DNA of 64,000 nucleotides from Wyeomyia smithii (Eukaryota > Arthropoda > Insecta > Diptera > Culicidae). The stretch is from NCBI RefSeq assembly GCF_029784165.1, contig NC_073694.1, positions 31,415,506-31,479,505 on the forward strand, in the 5' to 3' direction. The first letter of the stretch is position 1. Every line of letters begins with the position of its first letter. Shown piece after piece: positions 1 to 11,200 of this stretch. Below the pieces are notes generated by a model, which was not told where the DNA came from, did not search any database, and was given only the letters and a program-made list of their open reading frames with translations. The position numbers and the translations under genes are program-made.

Positions 1-350
1 TGTATCATCTGAAATAATAGCATTTTTAAGCAAAACGTGATTTTCAAAAATTTTCTATCGCTGTCCTTCAATTTTTAAATCACGAATTAAACATTTAAAA
101 ATCGAAGGACAATGACATAAAATTTAAAAAAATCACGGTTTGCTCAGAAAATTACACTCTTTTAGCCGATATATGAAAATCAGAAATCCGTGAATAGCTA
201 AACAACCCAATTAAGAATGATTTTTATTTTTTATTTAAAAATCGAAGGACAATGATATAAAACTTTAAAAAAATCAAGTTTTGCGCAGAAAATTACGTTC
301 TTTTGGCTGATATATGGAAATCAGAAAATCGTGAATAGCTAAACAACCCA
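1..350. mobile_element. Inverted-repeat MITE family, ends AATTGGGTTGTTTAGC (copy 1, rearranged)
   Basis: Two tandem right arms end in TGAATAGCTAAACAACCCAA at about 215 and 345, each preceded by the shared block with ATCGAAGGACAATGA. Copies 2 (11702-12015) and 3 (40178-40509) show the complete palindromic form. Confidence 0.7.
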
Positions 351-395
351 ATTACGAGGGTGACAATAACAACTACGGGAATTTCTCGTCAAACG

Positions 396-1451
396 CAGGG
401 TTGTCAATGTTCCAGTTTAAACTGGATTCCTCCCGTTTTTTTCAAGTGATCCAGTCAAACAGTTTATTCCCAAAATCTTCCAGTTTCTTCAGATATTTGC
501 CAGTTTTATCCAGTTTTTTATTCACTGAAGCTCCGATTGATTTTCGGAAATATTTTTAAAAACGTAAATTTTGCAGATTGATAAATTATGTTGACAATTC
601 TTAACACCATTTTCAGTATTCTATCTTCTCGCACGAAACACGGTCAACTTAAAGACTGCATGACATGGTTGAGAACAAAACAAAACAAACAAATAGAATT
701 TATCAGACCATGAAAAAATTTCTATTTAAGTAGCAGTTGAAAAACGGTTAGAAGAATTAGATACCAAAAGATAGCGAAGTCAGAAATAATTGAAATTTAA
801 ACTCACATCCCTGTCACGAACGTTATCCCCATACATTTTGCTAGAAGCCGATTATACGTCAAAAGGCTGTCAATACTTGCGAAACAGCCGAATTACCTGT
901 CCATGTGAGATCAACTGTTGTTGCAAGTGGTGTGAAAAATGCAAAAAGTGAAGAACGACTGTTTCGTTTTGAACGTTTTATGGATTTTGTGCAGGACATA
1001 AATGGTCACTTTCAAACATGTTTTAACACGTTCTGGAGAGCCCTACATTCAATATACTTAGAAGCACGCAAATATCAGGAATTCAGGAAATAGTTGTCAT
1101 GACATCGGTCTGTTGAAACTTTACTGATGTAACGGAAGAAAATGTTGCTCTGTTTTCTTAATTTTGAGATAGATTCATTGCGTAATTTTTAAATTCTGCT
1201 GCTGTTAGAGGAATTTCGTTCTGTCCATAATTTAACCAAAATGTAAGCCCGAGACAAAACAGAACTGAAATGAGTAATTTTTTGCGAAGAGTTATCTCTT
1301 TAGTTAATGTATAAAAAACTGACACTGGATTCAGTCCCCATAACAGAAAAGCACTCTCATAAACATTTTTTTGCTTTTTTTTATTTATTTGGAATCCAGT
1401 TTTTTCTTCAGCCTTTTTCCAGTTAAATCGAAAATTTTATTGGCAACTCTG
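396..1451. mobile_element. hAT-like non-autonomous element (TIR CAGGGTTGTCAATG)
   Basis: The ends are CAGGGTTGTCAAT and, inverted, CAGAGTTGCCAAT. The flanking 8 bases are GTCAAACG (388-395) and GTCTAACG (1452-1459), 7 of 8 equal. An 8-bp duplication with CAG ends is typical of hAT. A 62-codon frame at 905-1093 has no recognisable domain. Confidence 0.7.
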
Positions 1452-1509
1452 GTCTAACGTGTTGGACACGCACACAGACACAGTTGATATTTTTTGGACG
1501 CTTTGGGGA

Positions 1510-2645
1510 CAGGGCTGCCAGGTATCCAGCTCTCCACAAGCGGTAATGGCGGACAGTGCACGCAGCCCTTTTTGATGTTTTCTGTAGGTCAGGGAATTTT
1601 CAATCGCAGTAACGGAGTAGAAAATATCACAACATCGTAACATAGCGTAGCAACTTCAACAAACAATGGGCGTTTTGTTACTTTAATTCCGTCGTGCGCA
1701 TGCGCGGATCATAATAAACAAAACTGTTTATTAATGTTGCTAAGCAACGTTGCAAAAATTTTATATTTTCGCTCTGTTACTGCGATTGAAAATTACCCGA
1801 CCTACAGAAAGCTGGATACAGATTTTTCTGTATTATACAGATTTTTTTGACCACGGTACAGAAATGATACAGAATACAGAATTCATACAGAATTCAGATT
1901 TTTTATACAGATTTGTACAGAATTTCAGCAATCGAAATTTTTTAAGTTTCGGTTTGAGACTGTGATGTTTCACAAAATGTTCGTACTGAAACACTGCCCA
2001 GCAAACATTTTGTTGTATTAACCTTAATTCAGTCAGAATCATTTTAATAGCAGCTTGATAAGCTGCGAATAATCAAAATTGTTTGCTGGGTGGTAGCTCT
2101 GCCCCTTGAATATTTCATCCGAACATCAGTTTTCAGTTTTTCGAATGCGTTTCCCGCATGACCGCCAAACTGGCCGATTCGGTTTACACAAGCAGTTCCG
2201 AAGAGGGATGTACAGGTGCGAGCAGGCTCTAAAATCTGTTTCTTCGTCCAACGTGGAATATTTGCGCCTGATTATAATTATATTGTATTTGCGTTGACGA
2301 CAACCAACGCTCTTCTTTTGCTCTTCTGTTACTTCTGTTCGATTTCTGCTGGGCGTCCGGCATTTAACTAAGCGGGAACTTGCTTTCCTTTGATTTCTCT
2401 TGGACATCCGACATTTGGATAAGCGGGAAAAATAATACATAGGAAAAAACACGGTTACAGATCTGAGTTTTCTTCCAGGAAATTTTCCCAATTTGTTTTA
2501 GACGGATTTAGACGAGATTAAAGGTCGAATTTCCAGCCTAACTACCACAACCCCAAGCACTTGTAGGTACACGAATGAAATACAGAAAAATACAGTTTTT
2601 TTACGAGTGCATACAGAGTTTTCAAAATAGAATCTGGCAGCTCTG
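1510..2645. mobile_element. hAT-like element (TIR CAGGGCTGCCAG)
   Basis: It ends in CAGGGCTGCCAG and inverted CAGAGCTGCCAG. The flanks TTTGGGGA and GTTGGGGG agree at 6 of 8. It contains an internal palindrome (about 1530-1820) and repeated TACAGA motifs. A block near 1550-1610 (GGGCTGCGTGCACT) recurs at 41690-41760. Confidence 0.55.
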
Positions 2646-2666
2646 GTTGGGGGCAAGGTTGTAGTT

Positions 2667-3978
2667 TAGCATTGGCCAAAATCTGCAAAAGTATCGATAC
2701 TCGAGGATCGATATTTTTTTTCAGGTCGCATCGATACCAGGTCGATATCAAACGCGGAGCATCGATTTCAGATGTATCGATATTCTACCTGCTACTTAAA
2801 ACAGGTCTATGAAAAGCGGCAATTTTTTTTATATTCATTACGGTCAGTCAGAGATGGCAGATGTTTTTGAAGAAAGTTTGCAACTGCTCGAAAAACTGAC
2901 AAAATCTGCTTGAAATTTGAAAAAAAAAATTGGCCGTGATTTAAAAAAAATGCGTTTGCGTAGGCAAAGGCTGCAGAAATCTGCAAAGATTTTGAAAAAG
3001 TCTGCGCAAGTATAAAGAAACTCTGACAAAAACACAGAAATTATGGAAAAACTGCAATTATGTGCGAATAAAAAATCTGAGTTTTGCAGACAAATCTGCA
3101 CATTTGGTATCCCTGCGGTCAATAGACCTAATGGGAATTAAATGTCACATACAAATCAGTGCAATAGCATAAGCGCGTCTGCTGCCTGATTTGGAATTTC
3201 GGGCAGCACAAAAGCTCTGGCGTTTTATGGCCTTGCAGTGTTAAGGAGATGACTTTTTGAAAAAAGAAGATACAGTTTAACAATGTTAAGAAATTTTCAA
3301 ATAGGGAACAAGAAACATTCTGCAGTGCTTCAAAACGGTACAAGACATCGACCTAATTTAAGTAAGGCTTCTGTTTTATGTTTAGAGTTATCCGTTTTAC
3401 AAACAAATCACAATTTCTGGTGAAAATGTTGCATTTTTGTCTTTAAACTGATCACTCTCTTTTGAATAAGCAAAAAGATTTTAGAAAGGTTTTCTTGGTA
3501 ATCTTTTCAACTCAATTTAGTCATATTTTACGCGTTTTAACAAAAATTTGAGACGAAACCCCCGCATAAAAAGACTGCTGTATAATTATTGGAATACTAA
3601 GCCATTCACCACAAAATGCTTGTCAGGTGAGTGACGCGGCGATTCCGGTTTTGCTCTGCATAGACAGTATTGTCAATTGCGAAACAATTTTTCTCGCAAG
3701 AGGCATGAAAATCATCTTAGAAGTGCGCGGGTATATGCAATCTGTTGGTGACTTTTACAAAAAGAGTTAAATTTCCGCGCTGCTTGTTTAAGACATTCAG
3801 GCAATTGGTCGTATCCGTAAATTCTCCGATTTTATAGTTTCCCTCCAGTATGGAAAAATATCTGGGGAAAGGATCGATCCAGCTTAATATCAGCGTCAGT
3901 TGCATCGATTAAAAATTCCGATATTCAGGCCCCGCGGTATCGATACCGAAGGTATCGATACGGTATCGGCCAATGCTA
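2667..3978. mobile_element. hAT-like element (TIR TAGCATTGGCC) with perfect 8-bp duplication
   Basis: It ends in TAGCATTGGCC and its inverse, and is flanked on both sides by TTGTAGTT (2659-2666, 3979-3986). The subterminal regions are rich in ATCGATAC. No transposase is visible. Confidence 0.85.
2849..3115. mobile_element. Small hAT-like MITE nested in the preceding element
   Basis: The ends are CAGAGATGGCAGATG and, inverted, CAGGGATACCAAATG. Flanks CGGTCAGT and CGGTCAAT agree at 7 of 8. The interior is A-rich with repeated AAATCTGC. Confidence 0.75.
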
Positions 3979-3986
3979 TTGTAGTT

Positions 3987-4387
3987 GACAGTCACATTCA
4001 AGGAGCTGCGTGTCTTGTTATTGCTCGATTTAGGTTTGGGACCTAGTTCGGGACAGTGAAATACTGTTCATGAAATTGGGCTTTAAAAGAACAGTTTTCG
4101 TCGAAACGTTACAAACTTTTGATATTTATAAACTTGAAACCGATGTAGACGTAAAAAAGAACATAAGAATTATTTGTGCGTATTTGTTGCAAGTAGACAA
4201 TTTCAATGATTACTGATTAAGAGCAGATACGAGTAGTTACGACCGTTGATTTGATATTTATTTTTTACGGTCATTCAGAATCTTCTTTTAAATACATGAA
4301 AATATCGTTTTGCTCCCAACCTAGCCTAAAATCAGTTGTCTGTGCTAAGCGTGCAACCCAGCTGCTTCGTTTGACAGCAAAACGTTC
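3987..4387. other. Intergenic sequence upstream of the coiled-coil gene
   Basis: I see no gene or element; it is probably the distal promoter region. Confidence 0.4.
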
Positions 4388-5268
4388 AGTTGTTTTTGTG
4401 AACGTCGTCCGTAGTCAGTAGCAGTGCAGAGAAACACAAAATACGATACGAAAACGGAATCAAGCAAGAAATTTGTGTCAAGAGTGATATTTTATTTTGC
4501 TGTGTTTGTTCCGATCCCCCGTCGGTTGGTATACGGTCCTCTGGCTGGTTGTTGCCACTATTTTCACCGTTTTCTTCTTGTAGTTTGGTGTTGTGTTTTC
4601 ATGTATTGTCGCAAACACGGGCGCGGACAGGAAACTCGATCGACTTTTAATTAGTGCCGAGCTGTGGAAGACTGAATTATTGTGATTTTATTTGTTGTGA
4701 GACAATGTGCCTTGGTAGCAGCGAGCGAGGCGAGGTGTTCCTCTAATCTCGTTTAACTTTCGGTATTTGGTGGAGGACTGCGGCGTAGAATTTGTCCGCT
4801 AGTGTTAAAGCTATTGGATCGATGGTCGCCTATCCGGCTATCGAGTGACGAGTGTAGTATGCATGCTAGATGTGCTTTTGCGTGTTGATGTGGATTCAAG
4901 GTTCATTGGAAAGGATTGCTGTTTGAGAAGAGTAACTAAGTTCGATAAAGTTCCTGTGGGACAGAACGGCGAAACCCAATGGCATTGTTAATGCAAATAA
5001 TTCCAGTTCGAGATACTGCCAATTAACAGAAAATGGTGCTTTTTAGTGGGCTACGTCGTGAGTAAAGTATGTAAAGTTAAACAGTGTTTCATCTTGCGAG
5101 CACAGCTCAGCTATTCATCATTATTGACACCTGTTAAACGATAAACTGTACCAATAACGGTGGAGACAGCTGTTCGCTAGTTTTAGGGGAACATAATCTA
5201 TGTATGTTGTTGGACCAGCAACACAAAAACGCATTAAGTAATACTCCCGTTCGGCAGAGCGAATTGTC
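4388..5268 (+). promoter_or_regulatory. Probable transcription start and 5' UTR of the coiled-coil gene, with a uORF
   Basis: An initiator-like TTCAGTTG at 4386-4392 begins a stretch that is less AT-rich than its surroundings and has no long coding frame. It runs to the first coding ATG at 5269. A short upstream frame, ATG at 5200-5202 to TAA at 5239-5241 (13 codons), is in the same frame as the main ATG and ends 27 bases before it, so it could tune translation. The exact start site is inferred from the initiator only; no TATA box is evident. Confidence 0.4.
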
Positions 5269-5279
5269 ATGGAGAAAAG
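5269..5279 (+). CDS. Coding exon 1 (start codon exon)
   Basis: ATG GAG AAA AG then donor GTAAAT at 5280. The ATG has G at +4 and purine at -3. It ends in phase 2 and joins the C at 5635 to make a Ser codon. An in-frame stop 30 bases upstream supports this start. Confidence 0.75.
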
Positions 5280-8200
5280 GTAAATTAGTTTGTCAGGTGT
5301 TACGGGTAAACAGCAGGGGCGTAGCTAAAGAAAGTAGAACGGGCGGTGTTAAACGCAAACTTACTTTTGTAGCTAAGATACATTCATTGTTTTATTCGTT
5401 TTCGTAAAAAAATGCTTGGCTACGCTTATGTATTCTGCTGGTAAACCTACATGCGTTTCTGAAGCTTCGTTGGTCTGCCTTCCTTCTCGCATTTGTGTAA
5501 TTGCATAAACGCATAATTCTCCTCGCTGTTAATGCCTTTCTTTGCCGTGCGCTTAGTACCCAACCGTTGCTTGATTCTCTTTTCTATTTTCCATTCTCTC
5601 CCTGTTTCTGAACCAGCAATTTTTCTGCTACCAGCTTCGATGAAATAACAGTCTCTAGTCTGTCGGACCTACGGCTGGAAAGCAGCGGCTCAGTGACCGG
5701 GGTCACGATATCAGATTTTGATTCACAGCAGCAGCAACAGCAGCATCAGCGGTTACTATCCTCACCATTCCAGCGGGAAACCTCTCAGCCTGGGAACAAT
5801 AGCAGTAGTGAAAACAACCCCAGTCAACAGCGCAACAACGGTAACGGTGAGAAAATAGTTATGCTAATTAATTGAATTACCATTCGAAGCACGCATACAC
5901 CGACAATATGCGGCTCTTCGCCGCTGTTATAAATTCTGCCCCCAGCTTTTCTCGATGTCGATGTGACGAACCAAATTGTGTTATCTCTTGAGGTTTTAAT
6001 TTTTCTTTCATTCGAAGTCAAACAAGAGAGAGGGAAAAAGGGGACAATTATAAGACGCAAACGCAGTCGGAAGATTGGATATCGTTGGATGATTACCAAC
6101 ACACACCTACGCGTGCGCACCTTTCATCACACCGGGTTTTTTTCTTGTTTGCTTGTCGGGTGCCCCGTGCTGTGCGGTGTGGTGAGAGCTCTTCCGTGTG
6201 ATATCTGTGTTCTGGTCTGGTTGTCGAAATCGTCAACGATGAGTCGTATGTCGTGGAATTGTGTTAAGTGGATGTTTCCAGTTATGGAGATCCGATCGAC
6301 GTACGAATTATTCAAGTTATATTAGGTGTGATTCAATGTTTCGTTGTATTTAGAAAAAAAAAATGGATTCACACAAATCTCTTAATTATTGTAATTCTGT
6401 TCGTACTTTTTTTGCTGCGCAAAATGACTGCGGTTTATTTAGCAATAAAAAGTTAAATAAATTAGGTGGCAGCATTTGCCAAACCTCGTTATGTTTATAA
6501 AAGAAGTTTCGGTTCTGCTTGAATCTTTCGATTCCACCATGTAGATAGCTAAAAACATGTTTCGAAGTGATTAATTTACTAATTAATTTTGACTGGTTTT
6601 TCGATGTTATTAGTCCGAATTCTATATTTCCAATTCATACCATTGTACTGGAATTCAGTATAACCTTTTTCTTTCTGTCACTAACAGGAACGAAACTTTT
6701 TTAGATGGCATTCTAAATTGTTACGTTTCATGTTATTCTGAACATTATGAACTTTGTATTAAAAACTTGACTTGGCAGATTCTACTATTTTCATTCTTTT
6801 TTCTTCCACCACTATGGATTTATATCCCAAGAAAATTTAAGACTTAAGAAGCTTTTAAGAATAAAAGATATTTTTTGTTTTCTCTCGTTAGCAGGGAGTA
6901 TCCTTTGAGTTTTTTGAGGTCAGTTTTTAACATAAACTATGTTTTAACTCTTTATAACTAAATTTGTGTAATCAGTTTTGTCTTTCGTCTCATTCACCTA
7001 TGGAACCACTTTTAGTAAAATTTTGAAAGCTTTGAGCTTTTCTTTCATTGAGAAGGATTTTTCAACCATTACGCTGAATTTTCTCTCTTTTTTTTAGTAA
7101 AAATTTAAGATTATTTTTCTTTTTTTTTCTGGATTCCAGGGACGTTTTCAAGCATTTTTAGTTAATTAGTAATATCTAGGTTGCTCTATCCACTTTTTTT
7201 CAGAGGATTTTTTATATTTTTTTAAAACGATTTTTTTCCCCGAATAAATGTGAACCGTCGAATGTAACATCCTACAAATTCAGAGCTTCTTGAGTCGATA
7301 AATTCATAATCACACGATTGCATATATTCCAATAGTTCGTGAATCAAGAAATCTATCAATCCATTGATCTATGAATCCACAGGCCATATCCATTAATACA
7401 TAAACCCATAAACGCTCATAAAGCTATCTAGCGATAATTTTATAAAGCCATGAATAAATGCATATCAAAACTATGAACTCATGAACGTTTGGAAACAGCA
7501 CTTCGAGTCTGAGTTCGAGTTGAATTGTATTCCGTTAGGAGTTTTTTTTTCCTGTATGGACTTCCTCACTGCGACCAGAATCGTAGATCTATTGTGAGAT
7601 AAGCCCGGGTGTCTGCTGTATCCCGCACTTCTGTTAATAGCAATACCGCTATTGAGAAGTGGCATGCTTATTATTATTGTTCATCAGTGCTTGTGTGTAA
7701 TGTGATACTCTTCCTTACACACTTACTGTTCTACTATACCGATACTCGTTCCTCTTGCCAAATATCACCAATTATAATTCCCTGGAGAAGTTTTGTCGTG
7801 CGTCCTTCTGGCCAGTTTTATTGATAAGAGGGACTTATTTTTTGTTAAAAGAAAGTCACGCAAAGGTATTGTAGATTTCAGCGTAAAGGAAGGGTAACCT
7901 GAGAATAAACCCATGCTTAAGTCCTTTGTGACATCGGATGGCCTGGTTCTACTAAGATTCGAACCCACGTCCATCCGCTTGACAAAGCGGACTCTGTAAC
8001 CTTGCGGCTACACACCTTCCCTCCGTTAGGAGCTTTTTCCAGAAAATTCACAGTAGACCTTGAAACAAATAAATAGAAAATTATGCCTACATATTTTGAA
8101 AAAAAAAAAAAAACAAAAAAAGGAAAATGAAATGAAAAAAAAAAAGAACTATCAGTTTGTGAGAGCACTTCTAGTTAGCAGATTAGGGATTTTGTTAGGA

Positions 8201-11200
8201 AAACTGTTCGCTGGAAAGGAGAAATGGATTCAAACTGTGGGAGTGTCAAAAAGAACCGGAATGAGCTATCATCGACAGTCAAATAGAACAAGTAATAAGT
8301 ATTGTTATAAAATGATTGATCTTGATTCGCACCATGCAAAAACTGATCCTGGTTCGAGCTATTACCTCAATCATTGGTAAACCTTTCAATATTCAGAGTT
8401 TTTTACTTAGAATAATTTTAAAAGCTGCTCCTGTGTTTTACCGATACACACCCTTGATTTTTGATATTTTCTTATGAAAACTACTTCAGCTAGCTCTAAT
8501 AATGAAACTAATAAGAGATGTAAATTTGGCTGCCAATGCTTCGACCGAAGAAGTTATTTTAAACAATCCTACATTATAATAGCCCATGATGCAAAACTTC
8601 AAATCAGTTACAAAACATAAACTCATCTAGATTTTACCAGAATTGTAAAGCATTATTCCAGAAAATTCGTTCTGATTGTGACGCTCTGATTGTGACTTAT
8701 TTTGATAACACAATAATACATTTTAGATTCTGGTTTGCCCTACAAATGTTCGTCGTTCGGCCCCAAAGTTTCACCAAATCAGCACTAGGGGCAGTGCTCA
8801 TTGCAAAACCTTGTTCAAAATCGAAAAAAGCAGTCAGAATTTTCTGTGAACAAATGAATTGGATGAAAAAATAATAATTTACGTGTCTGACTATTAAACG
8901 ATTTATTCTTGAACTGCGATTGAAATTTCTGCAACTTCTGTAATTTTCATCCGATTTCGATAGTTTGAGCACCAAAAGATTCAGTAATTTATTTAGTTTT
9001 AGCCCCACAGACTAGCGTGCGATGTTGTGTGTGGAAAGATAAATGAAGTAATTTCAAGAATTTATGATAAAAAATGTAAAATTTTAGAATATTGAAGAGA
9101 AAGTAATTTAAGCAAAACGGGATTAAACGGGAGATATGAGTGCGAGATAATATTAAAGAGAGTGAATAGGTGAGAACAGCGTAACACATGAAGTGTTTTC
9201 TTGCTTTTCTTAGTGATATCGTTTATCGCACAACGCACGTGCTGTTTGAATGAACCGTAGCGTAGTTCAGTCTATGGTTAATTCTAGAATAACATTAGAA
9301 TTGTTTATCGCATAACATAAACAGTAAGGTGTCAATGAAAATCGGTTTTCCGAATTTTGTTCGGCAGTAGGTATCAAAAGCTTTGTCTTCTAGGAAAAAG
9401 TCTCATGAAAATTTCAGCTTCATCGTGCAGCAGCCTCTTTCCCAGAATCAGGTAGAGTCACAAAATTCCATTCCCACAGACAGACATTCAAAGCAGTCTT
9501 CTGTTGCGTAATCTGAAATAGTATATATTCTCGATATTCCTTCACCGGAATGTAGTACTGATACTAAACACCTTGTTTCGCGGGAGAAACGCTGACGGTC
9601 GCATGACAGTGAAATAAGTAGGCGACAAAAACAAGAGAAGTGATAAAGTTTCCTTTTTATGTGACAGAAACAGGGCCAAGAATTGAAAAGATAGAGAATG
9701 ACAAAGAAAAATTCAGAGAAGGGAATTGTTTCTCACCGTCAATCCTCGGTTAGGAAAGTTAGATTTAGGTCAAATTTGTTGGATAAAATCAATCTACCAA
9801 CAGACTTAAATCCGGGCGGTCGTTGTTTTCTTCGCACGTACGGGGAGTTATGTATTTTAAATCTCTTCTTGTAGGCAGAGGCGTCTCGTCCACCTGTTCA
9901 AACTGTTCATAGGACAGGTAGACAATCTCAGACAAAAAGTTAACCGTTTCACATTGTTGGAGTGGATGAAAAATCATCGAAAGTAATTTATTTGTAATTG
10001 TAATGTTATCCCGAACATGCTTATTCTGTTTTCAACTTAGTGGAATCTTATTCGCCGCAAAGAATGTAACCTGATGGGTTACACTTCAAACTACGCCATA
10101 CAACTCACACGCAACGCAACCCACACTCAGTAATGACTACCGTTTGTTCAGGCCTTTCATTTGAACCGAGAGTCGTTCAAACACTTCTCTGCGACAGGGC
10201 AAACGCAGTCTGCTATGTTCACCACTACTAATGCAACGCCTTGCGTAAAAATGACATTTTTGGTTCAAACTCATTGTTGAACGAAAAGCCGATAGCAACG
10301 AGAGAAGACATTCATTATACACCCTCTCTTCAGTGTCTTTTCACCTGTTTCGTTTTGCCTTTCTGTTTCTTCTCTCGACATCGTTGAAATTCGAGAGAGA
10401 CCATGTGGCCGCGAGAGTACGCAGATTTCAATCTTCAGAGCTTTCGTAGCAGATTCATTCATTATTTTTCTGGGTGTGGTGGTGTTCTTTGGTTTTCATT
10501 CAAGCCTTTTCATCCATTTTGTTCATTCGAAAACTTGAACGTCGTATAGCCCGTATAGTACACGTTTGTCTTTTACGCGCTAATTACTTTCTAGTTCTAG
10601 AGATAAACAAAGCTAGGTTCTTTACTCACTTGAAGAGCTTAGAGGCAAAAACCTAACTAATAATATACCTAACTTCGACTGTCGTTAGAAAAAAACCTGC
10701 AAAAAAATTTTTTGAAACGCTTCGGCTGGCAGAATAATCTGGCATTGCCTAACACAACGGCATCCGTTGAACGAACTTTATCAGTTCTTCGATGGATCAA
10801 GAGTTATTTGTGGCTGTAATAGGGCCAGAATCGGTCATAGTTAATGACAATCATGATAATAGCTGTGGAAAACAGATTTCCTCTATGAAATGAAGCAGAT
10901 ATCATTTTTCTACGAAGAAATTATCGACAATTAGCGCTCATAATAGACAGTAGGATTCCTTTGCCATATAAATAAATGAAATTTGTCCAATCTTTCTTCA
11001 CAATACTATATTTTCAATGTAGCAAAAATTGGTTGAACCGGTAGCCCACTTGGCCACGCGTCGCCTCTGCTTGTAGGCAAAGGTCTAGAAAATTAACATA
11101 GCTTTTGTGATCAGATTTCCAGAGTTCGTGCCTCAGCTCAATCGAAATTTGGGTTGTGGAGCCTTAAAGCGGTCAAAGTTTAACTTTTTCGACCAATGAG

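Noticed and set aside
4424..4654. 76-codon frame in the 5' UTR region
   Set aside because: It begins with GTG, not ATG, and has no recognisable domain; it lies in the untranslated leader.
5735..5755. CAG repeat as a free microsatellite
   Set aside because: It lies in exon 2 and encodes the Gln run of the coiled-coil protein.
7938..8020. tRNA gene on the - strand
   Set aside because: It has A-box and B-box-like parts but no acceptor stem, and it continues into a SINE body with an A tail and target duplication.
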